A stretch of 54,921 nt of DNA from an uncultured bacterium (GTDB lineage Bacteria; Cyanobacteriota; Vampirovibrionia; Gastranaerophilales; Gastranaerophilaceae), in contig CADBOJ010000013.1 of the NCBI GenBank assembly GCA_902796305.1, positions 1 to 54,921 of the forward strand, written 5' to 3'. The notes beneath the pieces were generated by a model. That model saw nothing but the letters and a program-made list of their open reading frames with translations. It had not been told where the DNA came from and ran no database searches. Shown in pieces: positions 27,856 to 37,610 of the stretch. Each line of letters starts with the position of its first letter. The stretch's first letter is position 1. Made by a program: the position numbers and the translations under genes.

Positions 27856-29325
27856 TTAGATATTTCCGATTACAAATATTCCTGTGAATAAAGAACATAT
27901 ATCCCGTGCGAATAGTCCCGTTATTAAAGTTGCGAATAAAAGCAAAGTTAAAACAACAATCTGATTTTTGCATAGATAGTCTTCACTGCCCGAAATTTCA
28001 ACAGGAGCAACCAAAATCTTATAAAGAATGTTTAAAACATTTAAGGCAAGCACAAAACATCCTATAATAAGCACTGCCGGTATTATTGACATAAACATTG
28101 TTTCAAAATCAACACTAAATATATTTGTAAATGTTAAAAATCTTGATGAAAATATGCAAAACAGAGGAATCCCCATTGTATTTAAAAGGGAAGTTATTAC
28201 AAAAAGTTTAAGAATTTTATTTTTGTTGCTGATTTTTTTCAGTTCGCAAGGGTTATCTGTTTTTATTTTTTGGATAAGAACATTAAATACAAAGCCCGTA
28301 AAGCAATAAGTAAATATATTTACAAGCATTGAATATAAGTATATAACCGCCCCGTTTTCTTTAAAAATAAGTATATTAAATAAAGAAATTGAAATAAATG
28401 CGGGAATTACGGAATTTATAAACTTAATAAGACTGTCCTGCCTGAATGATAAAATAATGAAATATACAAGATTAATAATCAAATAAAGCGATATTATTTC
28501 CTGAAAATCATAAAATAAATATGCAAAAACCGAATATAATTTTATTGTAAAAATACTTCCCGCAATCATACAGGATAAAACCGAAATATTTTGAATAAGA
28601 GGATTTATTTTATTGCTGAAAGATAATGTTTTTCCGGTAAACGGGAAAAAATTAAATAACTTTAATATTACAATAAATAACCCGCCAAAACCGATTATAG
28701 CCGATACGGGGTTAATATGGTATAAGTTATCGGGTATCAAAGAGAAATTAAACGGTATTTCATTTAAAACAAAGTACCTGTATAAGTCATATCCTGCTAA
28801 AAACAAAGATAAGGATACGACAATCATATCAAAAATAAGCTGATAGAATATATGTTTTTTAATTTTTTCTTCATCCGAATAACTTGTAAACAGAAAATAG
28901 AACATAAGCAAAAGCCATATAATGCAGGCATATACAAAAAGAATACTGTCGGATATCGTAATTGCATTTAAAAGCCCGTATATTATAAATAGAGAAGCTC
29001 TGTATATTCTGTGCATTTTATGAATAAATGTTTTTGAAAATACCGAAATAAGAAAAAATATAAATGAAAGAATAAAAGAAAATACTGCAGGTATCCTGTT
29101 AAACTCAAAATCAATATTGAAAATCGAACTTACCGTATTATTCTCGCAGGTAAACATTATAAAAGAAAAAATAAGGCAGACTAAAGAAAGCAAATTCGCA
29201 ACTCTTCTTATATATACAGGGTTTTTTAAAAATGTAAAACATGCAATCGAAACCCCGAATACAAAAGGAATTAAAAGATATATATTCAAAAAATAACTTT
29301 GAAGATTATTTAGTAAATACTGCAT
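27856..29325 (-). CDS. NuoM-like proton-channel family membrane protein
   Basis: About 489 residues, from the ATG at 29323-29325, chosen because GGGAGG sits just upstream; a TTG at 29376 would lengthen it by 17 residues. It has about 14 helices. 'YACIIWLLLMFYFLF' corresponds to the TM5 helix where NuoM has Trp-Glu, but the Glu is absent. 'VILKLFNFFPF' corresponds to the TM7 Lys and following Pro. The start overlaps the end of the NuoL-like gene by 20 bases. Sequence is strongly diverged from standard NuoM, and assignment rests on architecture plus neighbours. Confidence 0.65.
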   Translation of the reverse strand: MQYLLNNLQSYFLNIYLLIPFVFGVSIACFTFLKNPVYIRRVANLLSLVCLIFSFIMFTCENNTVSSIFNIDFEFNRIPAVFSFILSFIFFLISVFSKTFIHKMHRIYRASLFIIYGLLNAITISDSILFVYACIIWLLLMFYFLFTSYSDEEKIKKHIFYQLIFDMIVVSLSLFLAGYDLYRYFVLNEIPFNFSLIPDNLYHINPVSAIIGFGGLFIVILKLFNFFPFTGKTLSFSNKINPLIQNISVLSCMIAGSIFTIKLYSVFAYLFYDFQEIISLYLIINLVYFIILSFRQDSLIKFINSVIPAFISISLFNILIFKENGAVIYLYSMLVNIFTYCFTGFVFNVLIQKIKTDNPCELKKISNKNKILKLFVITSLLNTMGIPLFCIFSSRFLTFTNIFSVDFETMFMSIIPAVLIIGCFVLALNVLNILYKILVAPVEISGSEDYLCKNQIVVLTLLLFATLITGLFARDICSLFTGIFVIGNI

Positions 29326-30736
29326 TATACCTCCCGAAAAATGCAATAAATATGGCAATAATTGCAAACAGTGCAAAGATAATAAATATTGACTTTATTC
29401 TTGTATATTTACTTTGCTTTCCGGCTTTAATAACAAAAATCATTGAAAGCAAGCTTAATAACTTAACAAAAACCGGAACAATATTCTGGAAAAGTTTTTC
29501 ATCAATAAAATTAAATAAATCGAAAATTTTTGACGGGATTGTTTCAAAAACACAAATATGAGTTCTTTCGAGAAGAAAACCCGTCTTTTTGTTTATTAAT
29601 GCTGATTTTATATTGTTTTTGTCTTTATAGAATAATATCATTATTACAAAGAGGATAAATATATTCAAAATATAATAAGCATAAAACATTAGCTCGTTAT
29701 TAAACACAAAACATAATGCAATAAAAATTGAATTAATTGCAGAAACGATATAACCGAATATTATTTTTATATTTTTTTCAAATATTATAAATAAAGCCGA
29801 AATAATTGAACAAATTGCAAAAAATATTGCAAATTTATGGAACGAAACATTTAAAAATTCAAAATAAGGCGAAAGTTTTGAAAATAATAACAGACCCAAA
29901 ATACTGTTTGAAGCGGTAATTATACTTGCATAAAAAATGTTTGATGAATTTGCAAAAAAGCTGTAATAACAACTTAGAGGAAATATAAACAGTTTTGACA
30001 TAAAAGCAACTATAAAGCAGGCAAGACTTATATAAAATTCGATTTTTTCCGCAATACCGTACATATAGCTTATCAATATATTTAATGAATTAAAGTCAAG
30101 CGAAACGGATTCTATATACCCTTCTGAAATAAAGGCATATTTAAAAAGAAGAAAAGCACCGAGTAAAAAAGCAAAATCGCCCAGCATTGAAATCCTTGTA
30201 AAGCGGGCAATATTAAAATTTACCGTGCTTTTGAACAAATCAAAATATGAAAAAATAAATATTATCAACCCTTGAATAATCCATAAAATTAAACTCTGAA
30301 AGAGATTTGAGGATATTATAAAAAGATATGTATTAAATGCAATCAGCGAAAGAAAAATATAATATCTCTGTTTTGTAAACAAAAATTGTTTTTTCTTTTT
30401 AAAGTATAAGTTTGCAAACAGTGAAACAATCGTATAAGTTAAAGCACTGTACACAAGAAATTGAATATTTGTTTTATCAAGCAAAATTCCTGAAGTTATG
30501 TTAATTTCGTTTAAGGAAAAAAACATTTTTGAAATATAAACGGAATTATCGTTTAAAAAAGCCGATGCCAGAAATAATCCTGAAGATAAAAAGCATAATA
30601 AATTAACCAGAAAATTTCCGTAATTTAAAATACGTTTATCTACGGAAACAAGTGCCAATCTTGAATAGATAAGATAAACTCCTAATATAAGAGGCAAAAA
30701 TAACGTAAGTATACAAATAAAATTAAAGATATCCAT
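29306..30736 (-). CDS. NuoL-like proton-channel family membrane protein
   Basis: A 476-residue protein with about 14 helices. 'RISMLGDFAFLLGAFLLF' resembles the NuoL 'NRxGDxxxLLG' helix, and 'IVAFMSKLFIFPLSCYYS' resembles the TM7 Lys helix and its 'PLHxWLPxAM' loop. The TM5 segment reads 'LWIIQGLIIFIFSYF', where NuoL has 'WExxGxxSYxLIxF', so the Glu is gone. It lacks the long lateral helix of NuoL, being shorter (NuoL is about 600 residues). It heads the trio and is divergent from proS. Confidence 0.65.
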   Translation of the reverse strand: MDIFNFICILTLFLPLILGVYLIYSRLALVSVDKRILNYGNFLVNLLCFLSSGLFLASAFLNDNSVYISKMFFSLNEINITSGILLDKTNIQFLVYSALTYTIVSLFANLYFKKKKQFLFTKQRYYIFLSLIAFNTYLFIISSNLFQSLILWIIQGLIIFIFSYFDLFKSTVNFNIARFTRISMLGDFAFLLGAFLLFKYAFISEGYIESVSLDFNSLNILISYMYGIAEKIEFYISLACFIVAFMSKLFIFPLSCYYSFFANSSNIFYASIITASNSILGLLLFSKLSPYFEFLNVSFHKFAIFFAICSIISALFIIFEKNIKIIFGYIVSAINSIFIALCFVFNNELMFYAYYILNIFILFVIMILFYKDKNNIKSALINKKTGFLLERTHICVFETIPSKIFDLFNFIDEKLFQNIVPVFVKLLSLLSMIFVIKAGKQSKYTRIKSIFIIFALFAIIAIFIAFFGRYNAVFTK

Positions 30737-30852
30737 ATATTATACATTATATATTCTCATAAGAAATTCGCATACTTTTTTTGAGGGAGTTTATTTTAAT
30801 TTAACTTTGCTCTACAATTAAAATAGGCTGATTAAAAGGAGAAGATAAACTT

Positions 30853-32556
30853 ATGAAAATGTCAAAATTATTCACCCAAACTTTAAGAGAATTTCCGAAT
30901 GATGCGGAGGCTATTTCGCATAAACTTTTAATCAGAGCGGGTTTTATAAAGAAACTGACTAACGGAATTTATACTTATATGCCTTTGGCACAAAGGGTGC
31001 TTGTTAAAATTTCAAATATTGTAAGAGAGGAAATGAATGCTGCAGGTGCTCAAGAACTTCTGATGCCTTTTGTTCAACCTGCTGAAGTATGGCAAAAATC
31101 AGGCAGATGGCAGGTATACGGAAAAGAACTTTTAAGATGCAAAGACAGGCATGATAATGAAATGTGTCTTGCGCCGACGCATGAAGAAGTTATAACCTCG
31201 GTTGTTGCAGATACAATCAATTCCTATAAACAGCTTCCCGTTAATCTTTATCAAATCCAAACAAAATTCAGAGATGAAATTCGTCCCCGTTTCGGACTTT
31301 TGAGGGGAAGAGAATTTATAATGAAAGATGCTTATTCTTTCCATACGAGTCAGGAAGACTTAAACAGAGAATACGAAGTAATGGCAAAAACTTACACCAA
31401 TATTTTTAAAAGATGCGGATTGGATACCCGCGCCGTACAATCGGATTCTGGAGCTATCGGGGGCAATGTTTCCCATGAATATATGGTTTTAACCGATACG
31501 GCTGTCGGAGAAAACGATGTATTTTATTGTGATGAATGCGGGTACAGTGCAAATTCAAACCATGCAAACTCAATTTTGCCTGTTGAAGAAACAGACGGCG
31601 GATATACTGAAGAAAAAATTGTTGATACCCCGAATACTAAAACGATTGAAGAACTTGCAAAGTTTTTAAATATAGATGCTAACTGCATACTAAAAGCAGT
31701 AGCGGTAATAGCTGATTCTAAACCCGCACTTATAATGATTAGGGGGGATAAAGAAGTTGAAGAAACAAAACTTCTTAATGCACTCGGGGCTTTAGAATAC
31801 AGACCAATGACGGATGATGAGATAGTTGAACACCTTAACTCTTCTCCGGGATTTATTTCATACAGAGATATTGACACTTCAAAAGTTAAAGTGCTTTTTG
31901 ATAATTCCGCAAAAGGAATGAAAAATTTTGTTCTCGGCGCAAATGTTAAAGATAAGCATATTACAGGTGCTAATCTACCGCAAAATATTGAATTTGTTGA
32001 TGTTTCTCTTGTAAAAGAGGGTGAATACTGTCCGCACTGCAAGAAACCGCTAAAAGTTACAAGAGGTATCGAGGTTGGAAACATATTCCAGCTCGGAACA
32101 AAATATTCAGAACCGATGAATGCTTGCTATACGGATGAAAACGGACAACTGAAACCCTATATTATGGGTTGCTACGGTATCGGTATTTCAAGAACAATGG
32201 CTGCCGCTATTGAAAAATACCATGATGATTTCGGAATAGTATGGCCTGTTGCAATAGCTCCGTACCATGTTGATATTGTTCCCGTTAATATTGAAGATGA
32301 AACTCAATCAAAAGTTGCCTATGAATTATACGACAAGCTAAATGAGTTGAAAATTGAAACGGTTATTGACGATAGGAACGATAGAGCCGGCGTTAAGTTT
32401 AAAGATTCTGAACTTATAGGCTTCCCTATCAGAATAACGGTAGGAAAGACAATATCAGAGGGGCTTGTTGAATTTAAAATAAGAAAAACGGGAGAAGTAA
32501 TAAAACTTACTCCTGATGAGGCTGTTAAAAAATGTCAGGAAATCCTCTCAAATTAA
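30853..32556 (+). CDS. proS: Prolyl-tRNA synthetase (bacterial type)
   Basis: A 567-residue class II synthetase that charges tRNA(Pro). Motif 2 'TKFRDEIRPRFGLLRGREF' and motif 3 'GIGISRTMAAAIE' are clear. The editing (INS) domain lies between them, with 'LKAVAVIADSKPALIMIRGD', marking the bacterial ProS form with Ala-tRNA editing. The anticodon-binding domain closes the protein. GGAG lies about 12 bases upstream of the ATG; a second ATG two codons later has similar context. Its end overlaps the next gene by 25 bases. Confidence 0.97.
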   Translation: MKMSKLFTQTLREFPNDAEAISHKLLIRAGFIKKLTNGIYTYMPLAQRVLVKISNIVREEMNAAGAQELLMPFVQPAEVWQKSGRWQVYGKELLRCKDRHDNEMCLAPTHEEVITSVVADTINSYKQLPVNLYQIQTKFRDEIRPRFGLLRGREFIMKDAYSFHTSQEDLNREYEVMAKTYTNIFKRCGLDTRAVQSDSGAIGGNVSHEYMVLTDTAVGENDVFYCDECGYSANSNHANSILPVEETDGGYTEEKIVDTPNTKTIEELAKFLNIDANCILKAVAVIADSKPALIMIRGDKEVEETKLLNALGALEYRPMTDDEIVEHLNSSPGFISYRDIDTSKVKVLFDNSAKGMKNFVLGANVKDKHITGANLPQNIEFVDVSLVKEGEYCPHCKKPLKVTRGIEVGNIFQLGTKYSEPMNACYTDENGQLKPYIMGCYGIGISRTMAAAIEKYHDDFGIVWPVAIAPYHVDIVPVNIEDETQSKVAYELYDKLNELKIETVIDDRNDRAGVKFKDSELIGFPIRITVGKTISEGLVEFKIRKTGEVIKLTPDEAVKKCQEILSN

Positions 32557-33269
32557 AAATAGCGTATTTATATCCCGATATTCTGCATGGCTTTTGTGAC
32601 AGTGCAAATGTAGAGGCTTTTGTGCGCCGTTCAAACTGGCGCGATATTGATGTAAAAGTAACCGAGATATACGCGAACGATAAAATCAGTTCGGCAAAAT
32701 TTGATTTTTACTATATAGGCGGTTCAAATTCAAACAAGCTTGAAATTGCAAATAAATTTTTAAAACAAAATGAAGATGAGTTGAGAATAGCCTCAATGGC
32801 TTCAGTTCCTATGCTTGCCGTAAATTCCGGATACCAGCTTTTCGGAAGAAGCTGGCAATTAAATAACAGAATTAAAACCGAGGGGTTGGGACTGTTAAAT
32901 GTTGATTCAGTTGCAAGCAAAAACTATCATGAAGGTTATATAACAGGTACATGCGGTTTTTTAAAAAACAGAACGGTTGTAGGTTATGAAAATCACGGAA
33001 TTTTAACGTACCTTGGCGAAGATGCGGGACATTTTTTAATGCTTAAAACGGGGCTTGGCAATAACGGTAAAGATAAAACCGAGGGAGCAAGAATAAAAAA
33101 TACAATTGGTACATACATAATAAGTCCGCTCTTAGCGCAAAATCCTCATCTTTGCGACTTTTTTATAGCTACTGCACTAAGAATAAAATATAAATGCAGA
33201 GTTCCTTTAACAAGGCTTGTTGATGATATTGAATGGTATTCGCATAACTACGTTTTAGATATGAAATAA
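32532..33269 (+). CDS. GatD-like class I glutamine amidotransferase without catalytic Cys
   Basis: A 245-residue protein that aligns along its length with GatD, the glutaminase half of MurT-GatD, which amidates lipid II D-glutamate. Conserved parts are 'GLGLLNVD', 'VVGYENHG', 'KTGLGNNGKDKTEGA' and 'NTIGTYIISPLLAQNPHLCDF'. At the nucleophile elbow, where GatD has 'CGGYQLLG', the sequence reads 'NSGYQLFG', with Asn98 in place of Cys. The His of 'ENHG' is kept. No MurT neighbour is present; the gene overlaps the proS 3' end by 25 bases with GAGG as ribosome site. It could be a non-catalytic regulator or binding protein. Confidence 0.78.
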   Translation: MSGNPLKLKIAYLYPDILHGFCDSANVEAFVRRSNWRDIDVKVTEIYANDKISSAKFDFYYIGGSNSNKLEIANKFLKQNEDELRIASMASVPMLAVNSGYQLFGRSWQLNNRIKTEGLGLLNVDSVASKNYHEGYITGTCGFLKNRTVVGYENHGILTYLGEDAGHFLMLKTGLGNNGKDKTEGARIKNTIGTYIISPLLAQNPHLCDFFIATALRIKYKCRVPLTRLVDDIEWYSHNYVLDMK

Positions 33270-33329
33270 TTAAAACATTATTAATTTTTGAAGAATTTTA
33301 AAAAAACCTTATAACATGTTAATAGGAGG

Positions 33330-33375
33330 ATTGAGAAATTCCAAATTTTGATGAAAATTTGAGAATTTTTTCAAT
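33330..33375 (+). promoter_or_regulatory. Long leader hairpin upstream of clpB
   Basis: ATTGAGAAATTCCAAATTTT pairs with AAAATTTGAGAATTTTTTCAAT across a 4-base GATG loop, leaving only a few mismatches or bulges in a stem of about 20 bp. It ends 30 bases before the clpB ATG. It lacks a terminal T-run and is not a CIRCE element (TTAGCACTC-N9-GAGTGCTAA). It may be an RNA structure or operator controlling clpB. Confidence 0.5.
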
Positions 33376-33404
33376 CCAATCAATAAAGCGTGAGGTGATA
33401 AATA

Positions 33405-35972
33405 ATGTTTGATAATTTTACGGATTCAGCAAAAGAACTTATATACGAAGCTCAAAATAAGGCGGTTGAAAATCATAATACAATAATTGAACCGCTTCAT
33501 ATTTTATTTTCCATGATAACAAGCTCATCCGATACAATCGGTATGCTGTTTAGTGAATTAAAGCTAAACAATAATTTATTTAATACCGATGTTGAAAATG
33601 CTTTAAATAATCTTCCAAAAACAAGCGAAGCAAACGAAAAAATATATTTCAGCAAAAATTCTCTTACTTTATTTGAAACAGCAGTTCAAAAAGCCAAAGA
33701 ATTAAAAGATAAATTTGTTTCTGCAGAACATATACTGCTTGGTATGACAGCAATAAAAGATGCTGATTTTGAGAGAATTTTTACCAAATTTTCAATTACC
33801 GAAAGCAAAATTCTTCTTGCCATGAAAAATATAAGGGGGAATAAAAAAGTGGACTCAAAAAACGCAGATGAAGACTATAAAATAATTGAAAAATTTTCAA
33901 CAGACTTAACAAAACTGGCGTCAGCCGGAAAGCTTGACCCTGTTATAGGCAGAGATGAAGAAATAAGAAGAATTATTCAGGTTTTAAACAGACGTACAAA
34001 AAATAATCCGTGTTTAATCGGTGAAGCAGGTGTAGGTAAAACCGCAATAGTTGAAGGTTTAGCCCAAAGAATAATAAGAGGGGATGTTCCTGAAAGCCTG
34101 AAAAATACTACTCTTATCTCTCTTGATATGGGAGCGCTGATTGCGGGAGCAAAATTCAGAGGGGAATTTGAAGAAAGATTGAAAAAAGTCTTAAAAGAAG
34201 TTGAAAAATCAGACGGTCAAATAATAATGTTTATTGATGAACTGCATACGGTTGTCGGTGCGGGCGGTGCCGAAGGAACAGCCGATGCGGGAAATCTGTT
34301 AAAACCTATGCTTGCCCGTGGCGCAATAAGAACAGTCGGGGCAACGACAGTTAATGAATACAGAAAATATATTGAAAAAGACCCTGCTCTTGAACGTCGT
34401 TTTCAACCGATACTTGTTGACGAGCCGTCAGTTGAAGATACAATTTCAATATTGAGAGGCTTAAAGGATAAATACGAAGTTCATCATGGTATAAGAATTA
34501 AAGATTCCGCTCTTGTTGCTGCTGCAAAACTATCCGCAAGGTATATAACCGACAGATTTTTGCCGGATAAAGCAATAGACCTTGTCGATGAGGCATCAAG
34601 CGCTGTTAGAATTGAAATAGATTCGATGCCTGAAGAACTTGATAAATTGGAACGTCAAAAATTACAATTACAAATCGAACTTCAATCTCTCAAAGATGAT
34701 AATGACGAAGAAAAAATTGCTCAGGTGCAAAAACTTCTTGATGAAGTAAATTCCAAAGTTGATACGCTAAAAACTCAATGGGAAAAAGAAAAATCTACAA
34801 TTAAGGGCGAAGCAGGAATTAAAACGGAAATCGAACGTGTTAAACATGAAATTGAGCGCGCTCAAAGAGAATACAACCTTGAGCTTGCGGCAAAACTTCA
34901 ATACGGTAAGCTTCCTGAGCTTGAAAAAGAACTTAAAAACTGCAAAGATAACGAACACAAAAATACCCTTTTAAAGGAAGAAATAGATGAAGAAGATATA
35001 GCGGAAATTATCTCAAAGTGGACAGGCGTTCCTGTTTCTAAACTTGTCGAAGAAGAAAGCCAAAAACTTCTTGAAATGGAAACAACTCTCCATAAGCAGG
35101 TTATAGGTCAGGATGAAGCTGTATCCGTAATAGCTGATTCTATTCGCCGTGCAAGGTCGGGACTTGCAGACCCCAAAAGACCGATAGGAACATTCTTATT
35201 CTTGGGTCCGACAGGGGTTGGTAAAACCGAACTTGCCAAAGCATTATCCAAATTTATGTTTCTTGATGAAGACAGTTTAATCAGAATTGATATGTCGGAA
35301 TACATGGAAAAACATTCCGTTGCAAGGTTAATAGGTGCGCCTCCGGGATATGTAGGTTACGATGAGGGCGGACAATTAACAAGTGCTGTCAGAAAAAAAC
35401 CGTACAGTGTAATTTTGTTCGATGAAATTGAAAAAGCACACAGTGATGTATTTAACATAATGCTTCAAATTTTTGATGACGGAAGATTAACCGATTCAAA
35501 GGGAAGAACAGTAGATTTTAAAAATACGATTATTATTCTAACATCTAATATCGGTTCAAATATCATTCTTGACAATGCACTCAAGGGTATGGCAGGAAAT
35601 AAAGAACAGTTAAAAGAAGAAATAATGCAGAAATTAAGAGAATACTTCAAACCGGAATTCTTGAACAGAATTGATGAAACAGTATTCTTTGATGCTCTTA
35701 CACTTGATAATCTTTCTAATATTGTTGATATTCAAATCGAATATCTAAGAAAACTCTTAAAAGAAAGAAAAATTGAACTTGAAATAACTCCGGAAGCAAA
35801 AGAAAATCTTGCACTTCAGGGATATAATCCTATGTACGGCGCAAGACCGCTAAAAAGGACAATAAGACAGCTTGTTGAAAATCCGCTCTCAAAAGAATTG
35901 TTAAAAGGAAGATTTAAAGACGGAGATAAAATAAAAATAGATTATAAAGATGACAAAATAGTATTTGAATAA
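33405..35972 (+). CDS. clpB: ClpB disaggregase
   Basis: An 855-residue Hsp100 ATPase that pulls apart aggregates with DnaK/DnaJ. An N-domain (1-140) is followed by AAA+ 1 with '[14 protein letters not shown]' and a long coiled-coil M-domain (about 400-520, '[20 protein letters not shown]'), the feature that separates ClpB from ClpC. AAA+ 2 has '[14 protein letters not shown]' and ends with '[16 protein letters not shown]'. The ATG is preceded by TGAGGTGA. It has a structured leader and a terminator-like hairpin after the stop. Confidence 0.95.
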   Translation: MFDNFTDSAKELIYEAQNKAVENHNTIIEPLHILFSMITSSSDTIGMLFSELKLNNNLFNTDVENALNNLPKTSEANEKIYFSKNSLTLFETAVQKAKELKDKFVSAEHILLGMTAIKDADFERIFTKFSITESKILLAMKNIRGNKKVDSKNADEDYKIIEKFSTDLTKLASAGKLDPVIGRDEEIRRIIQVLNRRTKNNPCLIGEAGVGKTAIVEGLAQRIIRGDVPESLKNTTLISLDMGALIAGAKFRGEFEERLKKVLKEVEKSDGQIIMFIDELHTVVGAGGAEGTADAGNLLKPMLARGAIRTVGATTVNEYRKYIEKDPALERRFQPILVDEPSVEDTISILRGLKDKYEVHHGIRIKDSALVAAAKLSARYITDRFLPDKAIDLVDEASSAVRIEIDSMPEELDKLERQKLQLQIELQSLKDDNDEEKIAQVQKLLDEVNSKVDTLKTQWEKEKSTIKGEAGIKTEIERVKHEIERAQREYNLELAAKLQYGKLPELEKELKNCKDNEHKNTLLKEEIDEEDIAEIISKWTGVPVSKLVEEESQKLLEMETTLHKQVIGQDEAVSVIADSIRRARSGLADPKRPIGTFLFLGPTGVGKTELAKALSKFMFLDEDSLIRIDMSEYMEKHSVARLIGAPPGYVGYDEGGQLTSAVRKKPYSVILFDEIEKAHSDVFNIMLQIFDDGRLTDSKGRTVDFKNTIIILTSNIGSNIILDNALKGMAGNKEQLKEEIMQKLREYFKPEFLNRIDETVFFDALTLDNLSNIVDIQIEYLRKLLKERKIELEITPEAKENLALQGYNPMYGARPLKRTIRQLVENPLSKELLKGRFKDGDKIKIDYKDDKIVFE

Positions 35973-35977
35973 TCACG

Positions 35978-36015
35978 ATTGCGCTTTTTGTTACGACGAA
36001 AGGCGCAATTTATTA
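35978..36015 (+). terminator. Terminator-like hairpin after clpB
   Basis: ATTGCGCTTTT and AAAGGCGCAAT are near-perfect inverted repeats with a loop of about 10 bases, followed by TTTATTATAT. It begins 5 bases after the clpB stop and lies before the convergent gene end at 36013. Confidence 0.6.
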
Positions 36016-36774
36016 TATAAGCGGGATTTTCAAAAATTCGTCAACCGTAAATGCCATAAATGCTTCGCAATATTCAACATTATGCTGAATAGCCCTAAAG
36101 GCATTTATTGCCGTTATTTTATCAACATATCCCGGATACTTATCTTCGGGATAAAAGTACCTTAAATATTTCTTTTTGGTTTCAATAATTGAACTTATGT
36201 TTACATAATAATCCAGAGTACAAAGAGGAAAATCCGATTCGTACATAATTATTTTAAGTTCCGGTTTATGTTCTTTATCTTTTAAAATTTGTTTAAAATG
36301 CTTTAACAGAGCAATTGTATCAATGTTGTTATCATACACGTTTGGTAAGAATATATAATCAGCTTCGGATATATCGATTTTTTTAAATGTTGAATAATGG
36401 TTTTTTAAAGTCTTATCATCTATATCAAAAATTTTATATCCTTTAATTCGCATGGATTTCATGACTTCGGCAAATTGCTGTTTTTTTATTGATGCACTTT
36501 CAACAGGGTCAAATTTTTCTATTAAAGAAAAACCGTTAGTAAGGCAGAGAACTTCAAAATTCTTCGGATATTGAGCAATAAGACCGCCTAAGCCTTTTGT
36601 TTCGGCACCGGGATATTGTGACATTACAAGACAATTTGTATCAATATTAATCTTAAATTGACCGAATTTACTTTTTAATCCGAACAAAAAATAAAAAACA
36701 AACTTATTATAGTTAATTTTTTTAACTATTTCCGTTCTCTTGATGAAATCTATAATCTTTCTCTTTAATGTCAT
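36013..36774 (-). CDS. PIG-L/LmbE-like protein with lost zinc ligands
   Basis: A 253-residue protein matching the PIG-L deacetylase layout. The usual HPDDE signature is replaced by 'YPGAE' (residues 54-58), followed by the expected 'GLGGLIA', then 'VLCLTNGF', 'KKQQFAEVMKSMRIKGYKI' (the R..E helix) and 'IFLPNVYDNNIDTIALL' where active members have P..HxD..DH. All zinc-binding His/Asp positions are therefore altered. Active relatives remove N-acetyl groups from sugars. This one is probably not a zinc hydrolase and may bind a glycan or act structurally. The neighbouring genes give no clear pathway. Confidence 0.65.
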   Translation of the reverse strand: MTLKRKIIDFIKRTEIVKKINYNKFVFYFLFGLKSKFGQFKINIDTNCLVMSQYPGAETKGLGGLIAQYPKNFEVLCLTNGFSLIEKFDPVESASIKKQQFAEVMKSMRIKGYKIFDIDDKTLKNHYSTFKKIDISEADYIFLPNVYDNNIDTIALLKHFKQILKDKEHKPELKIIMYESDFPLCTLDYYVNISSIIETKKKYLRYFYPEDKYPGYVDKITAINAFRAIQHNVEYCEAFMAFTVDEFLKIPLI

Positions 36775-36890
36775 TCTGTATAAAATCCATCTATGAAATA
36801 AATTATATCAAAAAAATTAAAATTTCATTACATTTTAAATCGTATATTAAGATTATTGAAAATTTGTCTTTTATTTTATAAATTGAGTGT

Positions 36891-37562
36891 ATGAAGAAAA
36901 TTTACGGTTTTTCTGCAATAGAATTAGTTTTTGTAATACTTGTTATATATATTGTTGTGCAATTTTCTTTTGATTTTACAAACAAATTCAGTAAAGAAGG
37001 AAAAAGAGAACTGCTCATTAAAAGAGTATATGTAACAATGTCTGAAGCAACTGCAAAAGAAAACGAAAAACTTCCTATCTCAAAATGGGGCTGGGGCGAA
37101 TTTGAAACTTACGTTTCATCAAATAATATTTTAAAAGAACGTATTGCCCCGTATTTAAGTAAATTCAGACCATGCAATAATCCTTTAAATTGTGTCGGAG
37201 GTTTTCTTTCGATGGATGGCGAAGATTATGTTAACTACAGGCAAAAAACCGACTACGCAAGAGCAATTGTCGGCAAAGATAATATCCATATAGCGCTTAA
37301 ATCTCTGGGCGGATGTATACAGGGTGATCCTGCAAGCGTTTGCGGAATTTTTGTTATAGATATCAGCAATAAAGACGGAGCAAACAAGCTTGGAGAAGAT
37401 GTATTTATGTTTGCTTTTTACGGTGACGGAACGTTCCATCCTTTTGGCTATAATTATGATGAAAAGAAAATAGAAGCAGGATGCGCTAAATTTTCATACG
37501 GCGATACATGTGCTGCTAAAATAATGAATGATAATTGGCAGATAAGATATGGCAATTCTTAA
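36891..37562 (+). CDS. Type IV pilin-like protein
   Basis: A 223-residue protein. The prepilin signature is 'MKKIYG|FSAIELVFVILVIYIV' with Gly at -1, Phe at +1 and Glu at +5, followed by a membrane helix of about 20 residues. The globular C-terminal domain has several Cys residues (pairs likely to form disulphides) and Gly/Asp-rich loops. It lies alone, about 50 bases from a small ORF on the same strand. It would be a pilus or type II secretion-like subunit processed by PilD; the motor pilT is at 43510. Confidence 0.8.
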   Translation: MKKIYGFSAIELVFVILVIYIVVQFSFDFTNKFSKEGKRELLIKRVYVTMSEATAKENEKLPISKWGWGEFETYVSSNNILKERIAPYLSKFRPCNNPLNCVGGFLSMDGEDYVNYRQKTDYARAIVGKDNIHIALKSLGGCIQGDPASVCGIFVIDISNKDGANKLGEDVFMFAFYGDGTFHPFGYNYDEKKIEAGCAKFSYGDTCAAKIMNDNWQIRYGNS

Positions 37563-37610
37563 TTAAAAAAATACTTTATATATTTAAGAGGATATTTTAA
37601 TATATTTAAT

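Noticed and set aside
29326..29376. TTG start that lengthens the NuoM-like protein by 17 residues
   Set aside because: The ATG at 29325 has a strong GGGAGG site and fits the first membrane helix; the TTG has none.
33351..33362. ATGAAAATTTGA mini-ORF in the clpB leader
   Set aside because: Three codons within the hairpin loop and arm, 20 bases from the nearest ribosome site; more likely chance.
36891..37562. Pilin gene as part of a pilus operon with prmC
   Set aside because: Neighbouring genes are unrelated and a 48-base gap with no shared signal separates it from the next ORF.
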